Shown here in pieces: positions 1 through 11,337 of a stretch of DNA of 64,000 nucleotides. A program made the translations under genes and the position numbers. The DNA lies in NCBI GenBank assembly GCA_021234155.1, contig JAJEKV010000067.1, positions 2,648,091-2,712,090 on the forward strand, in the 5' to 3' direction. This DNA comes from Isoetes taiwanensis. Taxonomy: Eukaryota; Streptophyta; Lycopodiopsida; Isoetales; Isoetaceae. The stretch's first letter is position 1. Each line of letters opens with the position of its first letter. Under the pieces are notes generated by a model that did no database searches, had not been told where the DNA came from, and saw only the letters and a list, made by a program, of their open reading frames with translations.

Positions 1-1122
1 GGAGGGATTTTCGCATAGTGGATTCAAACAAGCATCTCTAGACGTGCTCCCTTCTTCATTCCCCTACAATATAGAAGATGTGGAGGGATTTTTGTCATTC
101 CCCTACAATATAGAAGATGTGGAGGGATTTTTGTATCAATGGATCCAAACAGGCACCTCTTGAGTTTTCTGTTCCAATTATTTACCACTTATTTACTTTA
201 GGTCTTCAATACTGCATTTAAACCTTGAATACTGCAAATTCTGAATGCAAATTGACGGATTTCTTCGGAAACCCCCTGCTGCGATAGCAAAGGTCCACCA
301 AGAATGAAGAGGACGATTGGATTTGTGGAGAATTTGCATATACCCAAATGCTTACACTCGCCTTTCAATACCTACTCTGCTTAACATGTGAAGACACTCG
401 CCACATTGTGGGTTAACCATAACCAAGGTTTTTTCTTAGGGAATGCCATAGTGCTAGGTTCTATCAAGGGTTTTCTTAGGGAATGCCATAGTGCTAGGTT
501 CTATATGTTGAACATGCAACACATTCACGACTATGCTCTATCTAGCAAAATATTGTATCATAAATGTTGGGGAATATTACTACAGTTGTCCGATGTCCAG
601 AAATTTTTTCCTTATCCAGAAATTTTTTCCTTATATTTAAGTTTTTCAAAATAACAAAACTTCGGATATAGATAAATTACATAAACTTTGCCATGTGCAA
701 TCTAAAACATTAAATTCCCTTGTGTCCTAACTTTTAAAATTCACCATCGTGTCCCAAATTTAGAGCTTGATCCAACACCATATGAACTGCATCTATATTT
801 ATTGTGACATTCTTTTGAGACCCTCGGATCTATAACAATATTTATACATTTACTCACATGCATAGAAACCTATTAGAATTTTTAACTCGCCATCAAAGTG
901 TATCTGGATAAGGGTATCTAGGAGAACTTATATGGAGTCTTAGGGAATTTAAAAGGATCTTCGTGGAGAATCTTAACAAAATCTTGAAGAACAAATGGAA
1001 TCTTCACTTGGCCTTGGAGATTGGAGGAATCTTTGTCTAATCTAGGCAAATCATTGTGGAATTTTGAGGAATCTAAAGGGATCTTTAGCAGATCTAGGAG
1101 AATTCAAGGAATCTATGGGAAT
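1..1122. repeat. Left copy of a long near-identical direct duplication
   Basis: This block recurs in the same orientation at 62878-64000, offset 62877 bp. The first 640 or so bases are identical as far as I can read; the remainder carries about a dozen small differences, such as one-base indels near 650 and 815 and changes near 660 and 950. Both copies run off the window, so the true length is unknown. Inside are smaller tandem duplications: a roughly 39-bp unit around 60-130, a unit of about 43 bp around 428-505 and an 18-bp unit around 595-635. The only open frame, 388-654, is duplicated with the block and resembles no protein I know; I do not call it a gene. Confidence 0.9.
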
Positions 1123-1509
1123 CCTAAAGAATCTAGGGGACTATTAAAGAACCTTGCAAGGTTAACTTTGCAGAACCTTTCATAATGCATATCCTGTTGT
1201 GAATAAATATCGTGTCTAATTGAACATTATGTAGTCTTTGATCGGTCTTTGGCTGACATTCTAGGTGAGAGTTTGACTAGAGGTTTGACTTTGGAGGCTT
1301 CTTGCATGTCAAATTCATGTAATAGGTTTGATCTAGAGAGTAGAAGATGTAAAGTAACAGATTGACGCAGCAACCTTTGACTAGGTGTTGACAGAGAGTT
1401 CACCATAACTATGAATTTCACTTTAACTTAAAACCTTTATAATAATTAGTCGACTTTGTACAACCTTGACTTTGAGTTCTTAGCAAGCTACCAGTCGACT
1501 TGATACACT
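1123..1509. other. No gene seen; degenerate AATCT-rich repeat
   Basis: From about 900 to 1170 the sequence is a loose array of GGAATCT/AGATC-type words, a decayed low-complexity repeat with a reverse-oriented relative at 57340-57940. Nothing coding was recognised here. Confidence 0.5.
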
Positions 1510-1527
1510 CCTCATAGTACAAAGACT

Positions 1528-1590
<63 letters not shown>
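1510..1590. repeat. R2 repeat terminus followed by (TA)n microsatellite
   Basis: The words TAGTACAAAGACTTG are the standard end of the R2 family, seen also at 31873-31886, 44551-44564 and 58936-58953. They lead directly into about 60 bp of pure (TA)n from 1530. Immediately after the array an R1 repeat begins. Confidence 0.8.
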
Positions 1591-1595
<5 letters not shown>

Positions 1596-1850
1596 TATAT
1601 AAGCACCCCCTTATAAGTAGAGATTTTGGTGTCGCCGCCGCATCCGTCCATTCTTTGAGATCAACGGTTGAGATGAAAACATGCCAAACCACCCCAAGCA
1701 CCCCCCTTGGGTATAAAGATTGAGGTGTCGCCGCCGTAGCCGTCGAATGTGCGAGATCGACGGCCAGATTTTAAAGCCCCTTTATTTGGGGCTTTTGTTC
1801 TAGACCGTTAGATTTAAGAATTTATTACGGGCCATCGACGGGGAAAAAAA
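1591..1850 (+). mobile_element. R1 repeat copy A (TA-anchored short element)
   Basis: Starts with ACAATTATATAAG directly after (TA)n, as does copy B at 28072. It holds the family words GAGATTTTGGTGTCGCC, CATGCCAAACCACCCC and a hairpin AAGCCCC-TTTATTT-GGGGCTT near 1773-1795. Eight copies lie in the window (also 13490, 19010, 28066, 38560, 51838, 52195, 58960). There is no coding capacity. The family is inferred to be a non-autonomous element; its right end is not sharply defined. Confidence 0.7.
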
Positions 1851-2104
1851 TCTCGGCGTGTACCATTGATTCATTTCACTTCGTGTCGCCCGAGGTCCAC
1901 CGGAGCTATTCTCTTGGAAACCACAGATGGGTTCAAGCACGTGAACAGGCATTCCCGATTTTGAGCTCGTCGAGAGATCGCGTAAGTCTATGATGCCATG
2001 CCCATTCCATAAATGGCATTTGCAAGATCCGTTCGTCCCCCCGCCTTCAGATTGTGCGGTTCGATGATGCACGAAGTCCTTATATGGGACAAAACTACAT
2101 CACG

Positions 2105-2964
2105 ATGAGAGAGGAATTAAAAGGTCATGAAGGAAAGGTACTTCTCTAACTATTATTTGTGTCTCTCAATTGCTAAACGTAGCTTTCAATGTACTGCGGA
2201 GTTAGCTATGTTAGAATGCTTTCCAAAGAACGGATGCATGTGTAGCGACCATTGGTCATATTGAAAGTGTTGTTCTTTGTGTGGACTTCGATGATGCTCT
2301 GGTATTGGCAGGTGCGTGGAATGGATGGGTAAGCTATATCAATGTATGATGCTTAGCAACCCATTTTGTATAAAGACCGAATAGTCCGACGATGTACTTT
2401 TGTCCCATTAGGGCAATTTGTATATTTGGGATGTGCGTGGTGGAAAGCAAATGCATAAACTTGCTGGACACTCAAAATGGATCAGGTAAGGAGTGGCGTT
2501 GAGCTTATTTTAAATGGCATTGTGGCAATCAAGGCGATTCTTTGTTTCTAGGTCAATAAGGATGGTGAAGGATACAATTGTGACAAAAGCGATGATGACC
2601 GGACTGCAAAGTCCGGTCTCTTTCTCGAGGCGTATGCGATGCAGTACTATGTTGTCATGCTGGGGCTATTACTTGTGTAGAGTATTCTGCCCATGATAAC
2701 GGCATTGTTACTGGTATTGTTGTCTGCACTCATTTCAAAGCCTAGCGTGCAATGGACTGAATGATGTATCCTCTTATTGAAATATAGGTTCAGCAGATGG
2801 TATGGTTCGCATATGGGAACTCCAAGATGGTTAGCTTTTCTGTCCACTTGTGTGGTTAGGCTATAAGTTTCCTGGTTTGATCTGTTAAAAGTGATTGTGC
2901 AGGGGACGACACTCTGGTCGTTTTTCAAGCTCCCAAAACTCAAAAGTCTATGATGCCCATTCCC
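2105..2964 (+). pseudogene. WD40-repeat protein gene fragment, frameshifted
   Basis: Six exon-like blocks with GT-AG borders were read: 2105-2137, 2215-2328, 2412-2485, 2552-2713, 2788-2829 and 2903-2964. Splice phases agree for the first five. Joined, they give WD40 repeats: ELKGHEGK, then CVATIGHIESVVLCVDFDDA, then GNLYIWDVRGGKQ with LAGHSKWIR, then SDDRTAK, then GAITCVEYSAHDNG, then GSADGMVRIWELQDG. The GH and WD dipeptides sit at the expected spacing, as in F-box/WD40 or similar scaffold proteins. Exon 4 has lost one base just after IVT and another after TAK, each shifting the frame, and no N-terminal domain is seen, so this is a decayed fragment unless these are sequencing errors. Part of the last block (2947-2984) is repeated upstream at about 1987-2031. 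Which WD40 subfamily this is cannot be told. Confidence 0.75.
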
Positions 2965-2984
2965 TAAATGGCATTTGCAAGGTC

Positions 2985-5900
2985 CAGCTATTGGTTATGA
3001 AGCTCTTGCGATGGATATAATGGATCTTCCATTATATTGCATGGAAGCTGGCATATTTTTCTACCTGCAGACATGAGTGACGAACTCTTCAATAACATGC
3101 ATTTATCTTAAGGTGATAACTAATATGTGCCTTCCGATCTAGCTTGAAGGAGAATGTAAGCATACAAAGGCATGGCATTGAATCTTTTCATTTTCTATTG
3201 TTACAATGTAGTTGCCTATCTTTGGTTGATTATGTAACTTCACTGCTTCGTGAGCAGCTTGTGGCAATGCGGATGAGGTTGCAGCATGAATATAAGGTAT
3301 GCATATCTCTTTTGCCATTCTTAGACCTCTGAATTCTTGTTGGAGAGTTGTTTGCACATCAGGTGTGCTGTATTAGATTTATTGCATTGGTAAGACGTCT
3401 TTTTTTGGATTTGTTCTTAATGGTTATATGTTCTTTAGTTGGTAGTTTTAAATAGCATATATGAAGCAGAGGGTGAATTATTTATTCGTGATGGGAAAAG
3501 CTTCGATATTGAAACAGGAGGGGCTTTTGTGCAACTAGTTTAATAGCAAACATCAAGATCCTCCGCATGAATCTACAAGCATGTCAAGATCTGATTGTAG
3601 ATTTGTACTTTGTTGCCATTTCTATTGTCGCTAATTTGTCATGTTATTATTGTGCAGACACATTGGCACATTGCTTGCAGCTTGCAGAAACCAGATGAGA
3701 ATGGCAAATGAGACGACGATGGCAATTGGTCATTTTCTATTCTAAGCCATCTGAATGCTTCATGAATCTGCCAAGTAGAAGTGTATATATTTGCATGCAG
3801 TTTACGCAGAGGATAGCAACACACCAAAAACAATTTGGCATTTATGGGGTACCTGAACTTTACTTACTCTGTTTTCTATGGATCTCTTATAATTGTATAT
3901 CAGGAATTTATTTTTTCTCAATCTGCAAAAGCTATAAACTACGGAGGCTTGGTGACAATAGAGGCGGAAGCCAAGTCCACTTCATGGATTATAGGCGAAC
4001 GTTCTTAATAGGAGGATTCTCCAAAGGAATTAGCCCTTCAAATAGTTTTCGTTCAGTGCACTGGAATCCACTTGGTGCTGCAAGAAGCAATCAAGCTGCA
4101 GATTCAGTCTTCTCTTCTTCAGGTATAAACTTTTAGTATTCCCAATATTTTTATAGTTCTTACTTCATCTTTAGTAAGTGGCTAGATGTGATTGCTTTAT
4201 GGTTCCGGAAATGTTTGACATATTTGGTTTGGTTCTTTATGCAAATTTTAACCCGAGTTCGTCCTTCATGTCTTTCAAGAAGGTGAGTTCATAATATCTG
4301 CTCTTCTATTCCTACTGCAGGGAACTTCGGTCCGTCATTCTACAGAACTGAAATTGGAAGCGCAAGTTCCATTTTTTTTCTCATTATTATGCATGAAGAT
4401 GAGCTAGCCAAACTTGCTTTTATGAAGGCACATCATCCTGGATGGCCTGTATCTCGATACATTGTGTTAGAGCATGACATGGACATAAAGTTGGAATGTG
4501 CATCAGCGCATGCCTGTTAGCAGACGTTTCATTCTCAGCATAAGCCATAGTGGCTAGATAGCATATCACTTTGACTTTAGACCATCAAATAGCTCAATGA
4601 AACAACATTTCCAAAAGCAGGCTAAAAAGCGCAGGGCTTAAGGAGTCTGCAAGCTAATCTTTGAGAGTTTATTGGGTCCGCAAGTCTGTGCATCAAAGCT
4701 TAATGAAAGATGGATATGCAAGATCAGTGAGGACACGAACAATAGGTTTGAACAACCACCTCCATGAGCAGACAGTTGGATCTGAGCTTCAATCTAACAT
4801 GTTTTTTGGATGCTATCACAAGGTGTGATGTCAAGGAGCTCAATTATCATGGCATATGCCCAGCTTGGTAACATTGAAGCAGTCTCGCATGTTTCCAACA
4901 ATATCAAAATCTCTGCATAGGAGAATCCAAGATGCATCTAAATGTCCACAAGGAAACATGCAACTCACCTGAATTGAGAATCAAAAAGCAGCTGCAAAGT
5001 TTCTGCCAAATCCCTTTAGAACAGCATGGGCATCCATGTGCATTGTCCCTGTAGATCGTTGACATTCGGGAGGTGACTCAACAAAGATCATGATGCATGC
5101 CTTTTGCACCTGGATACAAGTTCTGTTTAATGACCTTTTCTACCATTTCAAAATTCTGGGCTTGCAGGATTCTGCTTTTGTAATTGTAGATTTGATTTTT
5201 GTGCAAACCTCATATCTTAGATTATTGACTCTCTATCATGATGGTAAACTTTGGTGTTTTCTGTTGATTTCATGGTTCGGCAGTTTATTCAAATTTTTGT
5301 TTTCAATTTTTTTATTGATTACATTTTCTTGCAGAGTTTGTCTGGGGGGCTTCAGTATTCCATGTATCCCAGAGAGTATTCCATGTATCCCAGAGTTGCT
5401 GGCAGCTAAAGAGGGCCAAAGTGGTCATTTGCTGCACCATTCTTTTCAAATTTAATGGTTCTGACTCATCACCTCACAAGGAATCTGTCTGATAATCGTT
5501 TGCTTAGCAACCATGGTCATCCACTTGAAGAAGCTCTTCTCATTGGTCTGGAAGTAGTGCTGGGGAATCTTCTCTTGGTTTCTCATATTGATGGTCAGTT
5601 CGAGCATTCTCTGATCTGGTTGCATCATCGCAGAGGGAGAGATTATGTTGGATGAGTGCTAGCAGTTCTTTAGATTTTATTTTCAGTCATGAAGACAGGG
5701 AGAATAGCGAGTTTGCGATGTTGGAATATATTAAAGCTGAGAAAAACTATTGAATCCGGCGCAGAAGCATTGTGTAAGCAAAAGATGGGGCAATTTGGAT
5801 CTACAGAGGACATCTAGTTTTGGTGCATGCCATGGCCTGCCAATACAATAATATTTAGAAAAATTGAGAAGTTACAAGAGCTTTTCACAAGGTATGGGTT

Positions 5901-8228
5901 CCCATATGTTTTTTGACAAACAAAAAGGCTTTTATTTCTACGTTTACATGCTTGACTTTCATGCATGCACTATTTAAACTTTCATGCATGCACCTTTTGA
6001 AATATAAAGGCATGGTTGCCACTTGTCTTTTGCAAGTATTAACTTGCATGTTTAACTTTTCGTTGGTATTATTTGACACCACTTTGGACTACGTCTGCTA
6101 TAGTTTTGCATGTCCGTTGTTGACAACGTTACTTTCCTTGGGGACTAAGGAGAAACATGGAAAAGGTAAATATTGATCTATGGTCTTTATTTTAAGTCAT
6201 TTTTAAAGTCGTTGGAGCTTTGACTACCAAATTCGGTGCATTCATGACTACTCATTTACTTCAAGCATACGAATATCCACTCACATGAATATGCTTATGC
6301 TCTAAACCCTAGTGAACGGGACTGTTTCATAGATTGCAGTTTAGGGTTCGTATGTGCCCGAGATGAAACGTCATAATGGTTAGGTGAACACTGACCTGCA
6401 CACACAGTACTGTGTAGGTTTTCAGAATAATGGCATGCTCGAATGGTATACCATGGTACGTTCTTCTCGTTTTAATAATCTTTTAGCAGATTTGTAAGGC
6501 AGTAAGGCTACATCCAACAGTGACAAGTTCTATTCGCATCTATTTACATCCTCTGCTGGAAAGAGAACTTATCCTCTATTGGCCCATTTGGGCATTGGGG
6601 CCACTTTGCAATTTATGCGCTCATTTTGCTCTACATTTCGCAATAAGCACAAGGGTTTCGGTTCTATAACTTGGCCGATTATGCACTTTTCCAGTATATC
6701 TCTATTCTTCTTTGCCTTGGAATTTTGATCTTGCCAAAAAAAAGCTAATATGGGGAAGCGCCCTCAATCAAGCATTGAAGCTTGTAATGTTGCAATCTGC
6801 GGTTGTGCCAATGGAGCAAACAAAAAGGGAGATGGAAGCAGCAAACAAAAATGGAGCTGTGGAGCTGGATGCAGCATTCTGAATACACTATTGATTATCA
6901 AGACTCTGAGGACCAGGAGATCTCGCTCAACCAGGTTTGGCACAAGATTTTTAATTGATATGTGAACAAATACATTAAGGGATGGGTTTGTATTCTGTCT
7001 ACTTACTACTTGTGTTATTCTTGATCCTTTTTTGCAAGAAATTAAGGCTTAGTCATGATTAATCATTTCTGGACTTCAAACAACATGTGATAGCATGGTA
7101 TTATTAAGCTTACAGGTTCTGAACTGGTCACACATTAGGATATGTAAGTCCATAGTTAAATTCATTTGTTTTAAGAATAAGATAAGCCAATATATTTTGG
7201 TAAAGTCGCCTACCTTCATAAGGAGAGGTAATATATGCTGGAATCTATGTTGTACATGTGTTGGTGCTCTCCAAGGTGAAGGGCTTTTACAAGTTACTAT
7301 CTGGGCAAGCCGAAATTAATAAGTTGGTGATATTGAGCAAACTGGCCATGTAATGAGAAACAACAAAAGGGAGTGGTTCTTACCCTATTTTATTTACTAT
7401 TTCTTCATTTCTGCCACTTATTACTTGATAAATTGATTGCATAAGGTTGAAGGGCGAAAAGCCATGGGATTCTTTTGCTTACCTGTTGGTAGCTTAGCAT
7501 TTTACCCTCTTTAAAGGCTAACTTGCTCTGGTTCTACCGCAGGTAACCGGAATCTCATCTACCTCCTTTGTGTATTTCGGATTTTATGGAGCATTCCGAG
7601 GGGTGCAAAAATCTGCAAGAAAAAATAGCTCAATGAAATGGTAACTGCTAGAAAAGGTGTTAGTTTCTATGAACCAAAGATGGGATACAAACTTCTCAGG
7701 TCTTCTCTATTTTCAAACGTTCCTTGTCGCAAATGTGAACTCGGACATCTAGTAAAGGTTGAGGAAGAGAAAATCAAGCTGCAGACTTGTAAGTTTTCTG
7801 TAAATCAGAAGCAGATGGACCTTGATTGGTACTTTTTTAATGATACTTGGTTGTCAAACTATAGTTAATATGGGGCATCTATTGCCTTATTTGTAAATAT
7901 AGGTGGCTTTGGTTTTTTCTATGAATATGTACGGAAAAATATTTTTGAAAAGAGCTGGTAATATCCTTTTGCATTGATTTGCAAGCTTTTTGTTTGAGTT
8001 TGTTTCCTAAATTATTGTTGCACTTCTATAAACAAGAACGGTTTAAATTTTTGAAACTCGTACATGTTTGACTTATGGAATTTAAGTAATGGTGTGGCAT
8101 TCTTTATGGTTTGGAAATCTAATAGTTTGTTGGGAATATTAAAGCATAAGGCATTAAAGAATATGAACATTTGACTTAGTCTGTGGATTTGGTAATGACT
8201 GTATTGTATGTTCATGGACACAAGTGAT
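2985..8228. other. No confident gene; scattered exon-like pieces
   Basis: T-rich plus-strand sequence typical of introns. A few blocks look like spliced coding pieces on the plus strand but match no family I know: 3980-4122, an open run containing GGFSKGISPSNSFRSVHW that ends at a good GTATAA donor, and 6752-6942, a Lys/Glu/Ala-rich run ending at GTTTGG. They could belong to a decayed continuation of the WD40 gene or to other fragments. A 20-bp tandem duplication lies near 5354-5398. An AAACCCTA word at about 6304 is promoter-like but isolated. Confidence 0.4.
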
Positions 8229-8341
8229 AAAGTTTATAAGACCGTCCCTATATACAAGTGGAGCTGATAAGTCTGGTCTAACCAAGGGTAGCCTTGGCAA
8301 GGCCAGATGTCCGAATCTTGTCTTCGTACAAGGCTAGGGCT

Positions 8342-8345
<4 letters not shown>
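8229..8345. repeat. R3 repeat abutting (TA)n
   Basis: Holds the words AAGTCTGGTCTAACCAAGG and GGCTAGGGCTTGTC directly before the microsatellite. A partly similar block in opposite orientation follows the (TA)n array at 31943. Only two copies are seen, so the family is weakly supported. Confidence 0.4.

Positions 8346-8430
<85 letters not shown>
8346..8430. repeat. (TA)n microsatellite, about 85 bp
   Basis: An uninterrupted TA run, the longest in the window. The R3 repeat lies on the left and R2 on the right. The Tyr-Ile repeat frames across it are artefacts. Confidence 0.98.
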
Positions 8431-8433
<3 letters not shown>

Positions 8434-8625
8434 AGTTTTTGTACTATAATTGGGTCTATGAACTATGGTTTACGAAATATGGGAACAAAATTCAAGATTA
8501 AGAATGGCAGGAATGGCAGCATGCATCCAGTCCAAAGTCATGAAGTTTTAAGCTAAACCCTTTGCCCGATGGCCATTCAATGCAGCTGATCATTGTCTAT
8601 TAGAATGGAGACTTGCAATTAAATT
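8431..8625 (+). mobile_element. R2 repeat copy (TA-anchored)
   Basis: Begins ACAAGTTTTTGTACTAT right after (TA)n and continues with GGGTCTATGAACTATGG, then AATGGCAGCATGCATCCAG and CCATTCAATGCAGCTGATC. The same order of words occurs at 13877-14330 and 44595-44900, and inverted at 44040-44564 and 58368-58953. It is non-coding. Confidence 0.7.
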
Positions 8626-9029
8626 TCATTTGATGACTCTACGATAACGAAGCAAACTCTGCACATTTTTGGTGAAGGGTGTCCCCACTTTTTTCAGCGT
8701 GTAACGTGTCTTTGGCTCAGTGAAGTTAAATTGCATCTCCTCTAACAATGAGCATAGATATTTGGTGAACAGTCTACATGCATCCACACACCTCATTGAA
8801 AAACAAACTCTTTGATAAACATTTTGTTCCCTGCTTATCAATTTCATTTATTTTCTTATTCTTGATGCGTATCCAATTTTATTGGAGGCAAATTCAAAAG
8901 TGGTATCAAATGTACAAACAAAAAGCCTGTCCTTGAGTCCTGGGTGAATTAGTTTGGACTTTCTCAGGAACACTCGGTGATAGACATTTCTGTATAGGTA
9001 TACACTATTTGTAGTTGAAAGGTGCATTT

Positions 9030-9090
9030 TGTACTATAAATGGGCCTATGAACTATAGTTTACGAACACCTGGAAATAAAATCCTCTACT
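9030..9090 (+). repeat. Short R2 fragment
   Basis: The words TTTGTACTATAAATGGGCC and TATGAACTATAGTTTACGAA repeat the first 60 bp of R2 without an adjoining TA array. This is a truncated copy. Confidence 0.6.
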
Positions 9091-9334
9091 TACATTGACA
9101 TGCGTTGTAGGGCCCCAAAATATCATGCCTTGCAATTTTTGCAATGCTCTAATCCTTTGCTTTATGATTACTCTACCACTGAGTCTTCTCAACCAATTCC
9201 CTTGCTTTTGATACCTCAAGCTCTGCCATATACCAACAATTCAATCCTCCCATCATCTGCCATGTCGTGTTCATCTCAAGATGGTGGTCCCATTAGACAT
9301 GCTCTGAATACACTCTTAGCCCCAATGAACTCTG

Positions 9335-9444
9335 GTTGTAACTATAACAGTTAACGAAATTCTTTGCCGGGTAAGTTTCGACCTGCACGAAAGGCGTTAC
9401 AATCTGGGCACTGTCTCAGAGAGAGTCTTGGTGAAATACACATG
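9335..9444 (+). pseudogene. Plastid-type 23S rRNA fragment (nuclear plastid DNA)
   Basis: The stretch from GTAACTATAAC through GAAATTCTTTGCCGGGTAAG, GACCTGCACGAAAGGCGT and ATCTGGGCACTGTCTC to GGTGAAATACACATG is the strongly conserved peptidyl-transferase-proximal region of domain IV/V of bacterial-type 23S rRNA. The ATCTGGGCACTGTCTC version is the plastid/cyanobacterial form rather than the E. coli form. It is degraded: the stretch expected after CTATAAC is partly deleted and many expected C or G positions now read T or A, as happens when plastid DNA sits methylated in the nucleus. Flanks on both sides are unrelated, so only about 110 bp remain recognisable. Confidence 0.85.
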
Positions 9445-10717
9445 CCATATTAGCACAAATGAAGCAACAAGTACAGTATTCATATGTTTATAAATTGAAT
9501 TGGTTTTTAACATCCACGGCGACCAAAAGTCTATCGGACATGTAAGAGCTTAACCAACATCCGACAATTACGAACACAAATTCAATATTCAATTTACGAG
9601 AACATACTTTGAAATGTAACATGTAAGGCAATAAACACCCTAACACGAGGCATTAAGCAAAAATTGCAAAGATAGTAGATAGTAGTTTTAACGTCACGCC
9701 ACTAGGCAGCAGGAAAATGCCAATTAATACAATAGACATGAGCTGAGCCATTAGGCAAAAATTGCAAAGGAAGACATCAATTAATACAATAGACATGAGC
9801 TTTGGCTTCAAAATGACTTTTGTTGATGAGTCAACGTAGGTGGATAGACACCTACGACAATCAACAATCTTATCTTTTAAAAGAGAAACTTGCACCATAA
9901 CAGCTACACAAACTCGCATACTATCAAGAGAATCTAGAAAAAAGGATCATAAGTTGCTTCTATGCAACCCAAGGACAAATTAACCACATCAGCCAAAACA
10001 CACAATCCACATATGTACATATAATGTGCTAGAATCCTAAAATTGTATAGACATTTGAACATGAATACAAAAAGTTGATATGTTGGGCCCAATTTGAGCA
10101 TTTCACCTTGTACATTTTGAATCTCCTGCCAATATTCCTTAGGAGACTTTGAAAAAATGGATATCCGCGCTCCATTTAAATGCATCAAGAATGTACCTTG
10201 GAGACCACAAGTATACAACTGCATCAACAGCTTCTCTTGGTGGTCCTACATTTATGATGGTCCTACAATTCTGCTATAATTTGCTCTTGCTATTTTTCAT
10301 ATGTTATTGAAATGCGTATTGATCTAGTTGGGGATTTCAATAAAGTTTTTGATCGTCACTCTATTCTAAACTACTCCTAACAGGCATCCAAATATAGAGG
10401 CATAAAGATATCAATAACAAAAAACAAAATATCCTTTTTCATATTAATTTGGCTTGGCAATATTGTTACCTAAATTAACTAAAGCATCAAACCCCAAGAG
10501 TGACTTGAAAATTCCAAAGGGTTGAACCTTGCACAATCCATCTCTTGTACAAAATGCTTTATTATAAAAAAAAAAAGAAGAAAAGATACACATGCAGAGG
10601 ACCCGAGTAGCTTTGAATAGCTTTAATACTTGCTCCTGACACAATTCTCAATGTGTGCAAACTTTAGTTCGAACGACCGACGCAACAAAGAATGGCACCT
10701 ACGTATACAACATCCAA
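9445..10717. other. No gene recognised
   Basis: AT-rich sequence. A short duplicated word group (CAATTAATACAATAGACATGAG) occurs near 9720 and 9778. The open frames on the minus strand at 9653-9919 and 9934-10227 have no recognisable motifs and are treated as chance. Confidence 0.5.
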
Positions 10718-10915
10718 AGTTCAAATAATGTCAAAATCTTGCCTTTGCAAAGATAAACTCATGCCTTACTTTATCTCACTACCAATCCCAAAGAAATCCT
10801 GTAGACACAGAAAAATAGTTCAAATAATGTCAAAATCTTGCCTTTGCAAAGATAAACTCATGCCTTACTTTATCTCACTACCAATCCCAAAGAAATCCTG
10901 TAGACACAGAAAAAT
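10718..10915. repeat. Perfect 99-bp tandem duplication
   Basis: Two identical 99-bp units in a row (10718-10816 and 10817-10915). As 99 is a multiple of three it stretches an open frame, which is why an ORF appears here; nothing else supports coding. Perfect identity implies a recent event. Confidence 0.95.
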
Positions 10916-11019
10916 GCACCCCCACAATAAACCAGCATTGGAGAAAGGTTAAGCTAAGGCATTTGACATTAATATGCTGCAATAAAGATATGAATGCCTG
11001 AGGGACAGAAATACACCGT
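10881..11019. repeat. Dispersed direct repeat, partner at 11823-11984
   Basis: The words ACCAATCCCAAAGAAATC, GCACCCCCACAATAAACCAG and TGAATGCCTGAGGGACAG occur in the same order in both places, about 940 bp apart. The partner lies inside the intron of the minus-strand gene that ends at 11338. An intronic segment has been copied locally. Confidence 0.85.
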
Positions 11020-11337
11020 GGCATACCAAAAGACATGGAACAAACGACATCACCCCGTTGAAACTTTATAGAAACACAGACATAAACATGTCAAAGCTTC
11101 ACACTTGTTAAGCATCGTTGCTAGCTCCACAAGCAGAGGCAGGACATTTAACTGCTGCATCACAATGGCTGTCTGTTTTCCTTTTCATCCTAAAATGAAT
11201 CAATATTTGAATCACAGGATGAACAGTAACCACTTTTTTGCAAACATATAGCCAAAGCAGTGGTCCTGCTCGTCCAAGAAAGCCAAGGAAACCAAGCCAT
11301 ATGTTCAATTGTTGACATGACAAAATAGTCAATAAAT

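Noticed and set aside
388-654. 88-codon frame duplicated at 63265-63552 as a conserved gene
   Set aside because: Its conservation is explained by the surrounding 1.1-kb duplication, and internal tandem repeats make up much of it.
8307-8556. Open frames of alternating Tyr-Ile across (TA)n arrays, also at 1480-1701
   Set aside because: Pure microsatellite translation; no evidence of coding.
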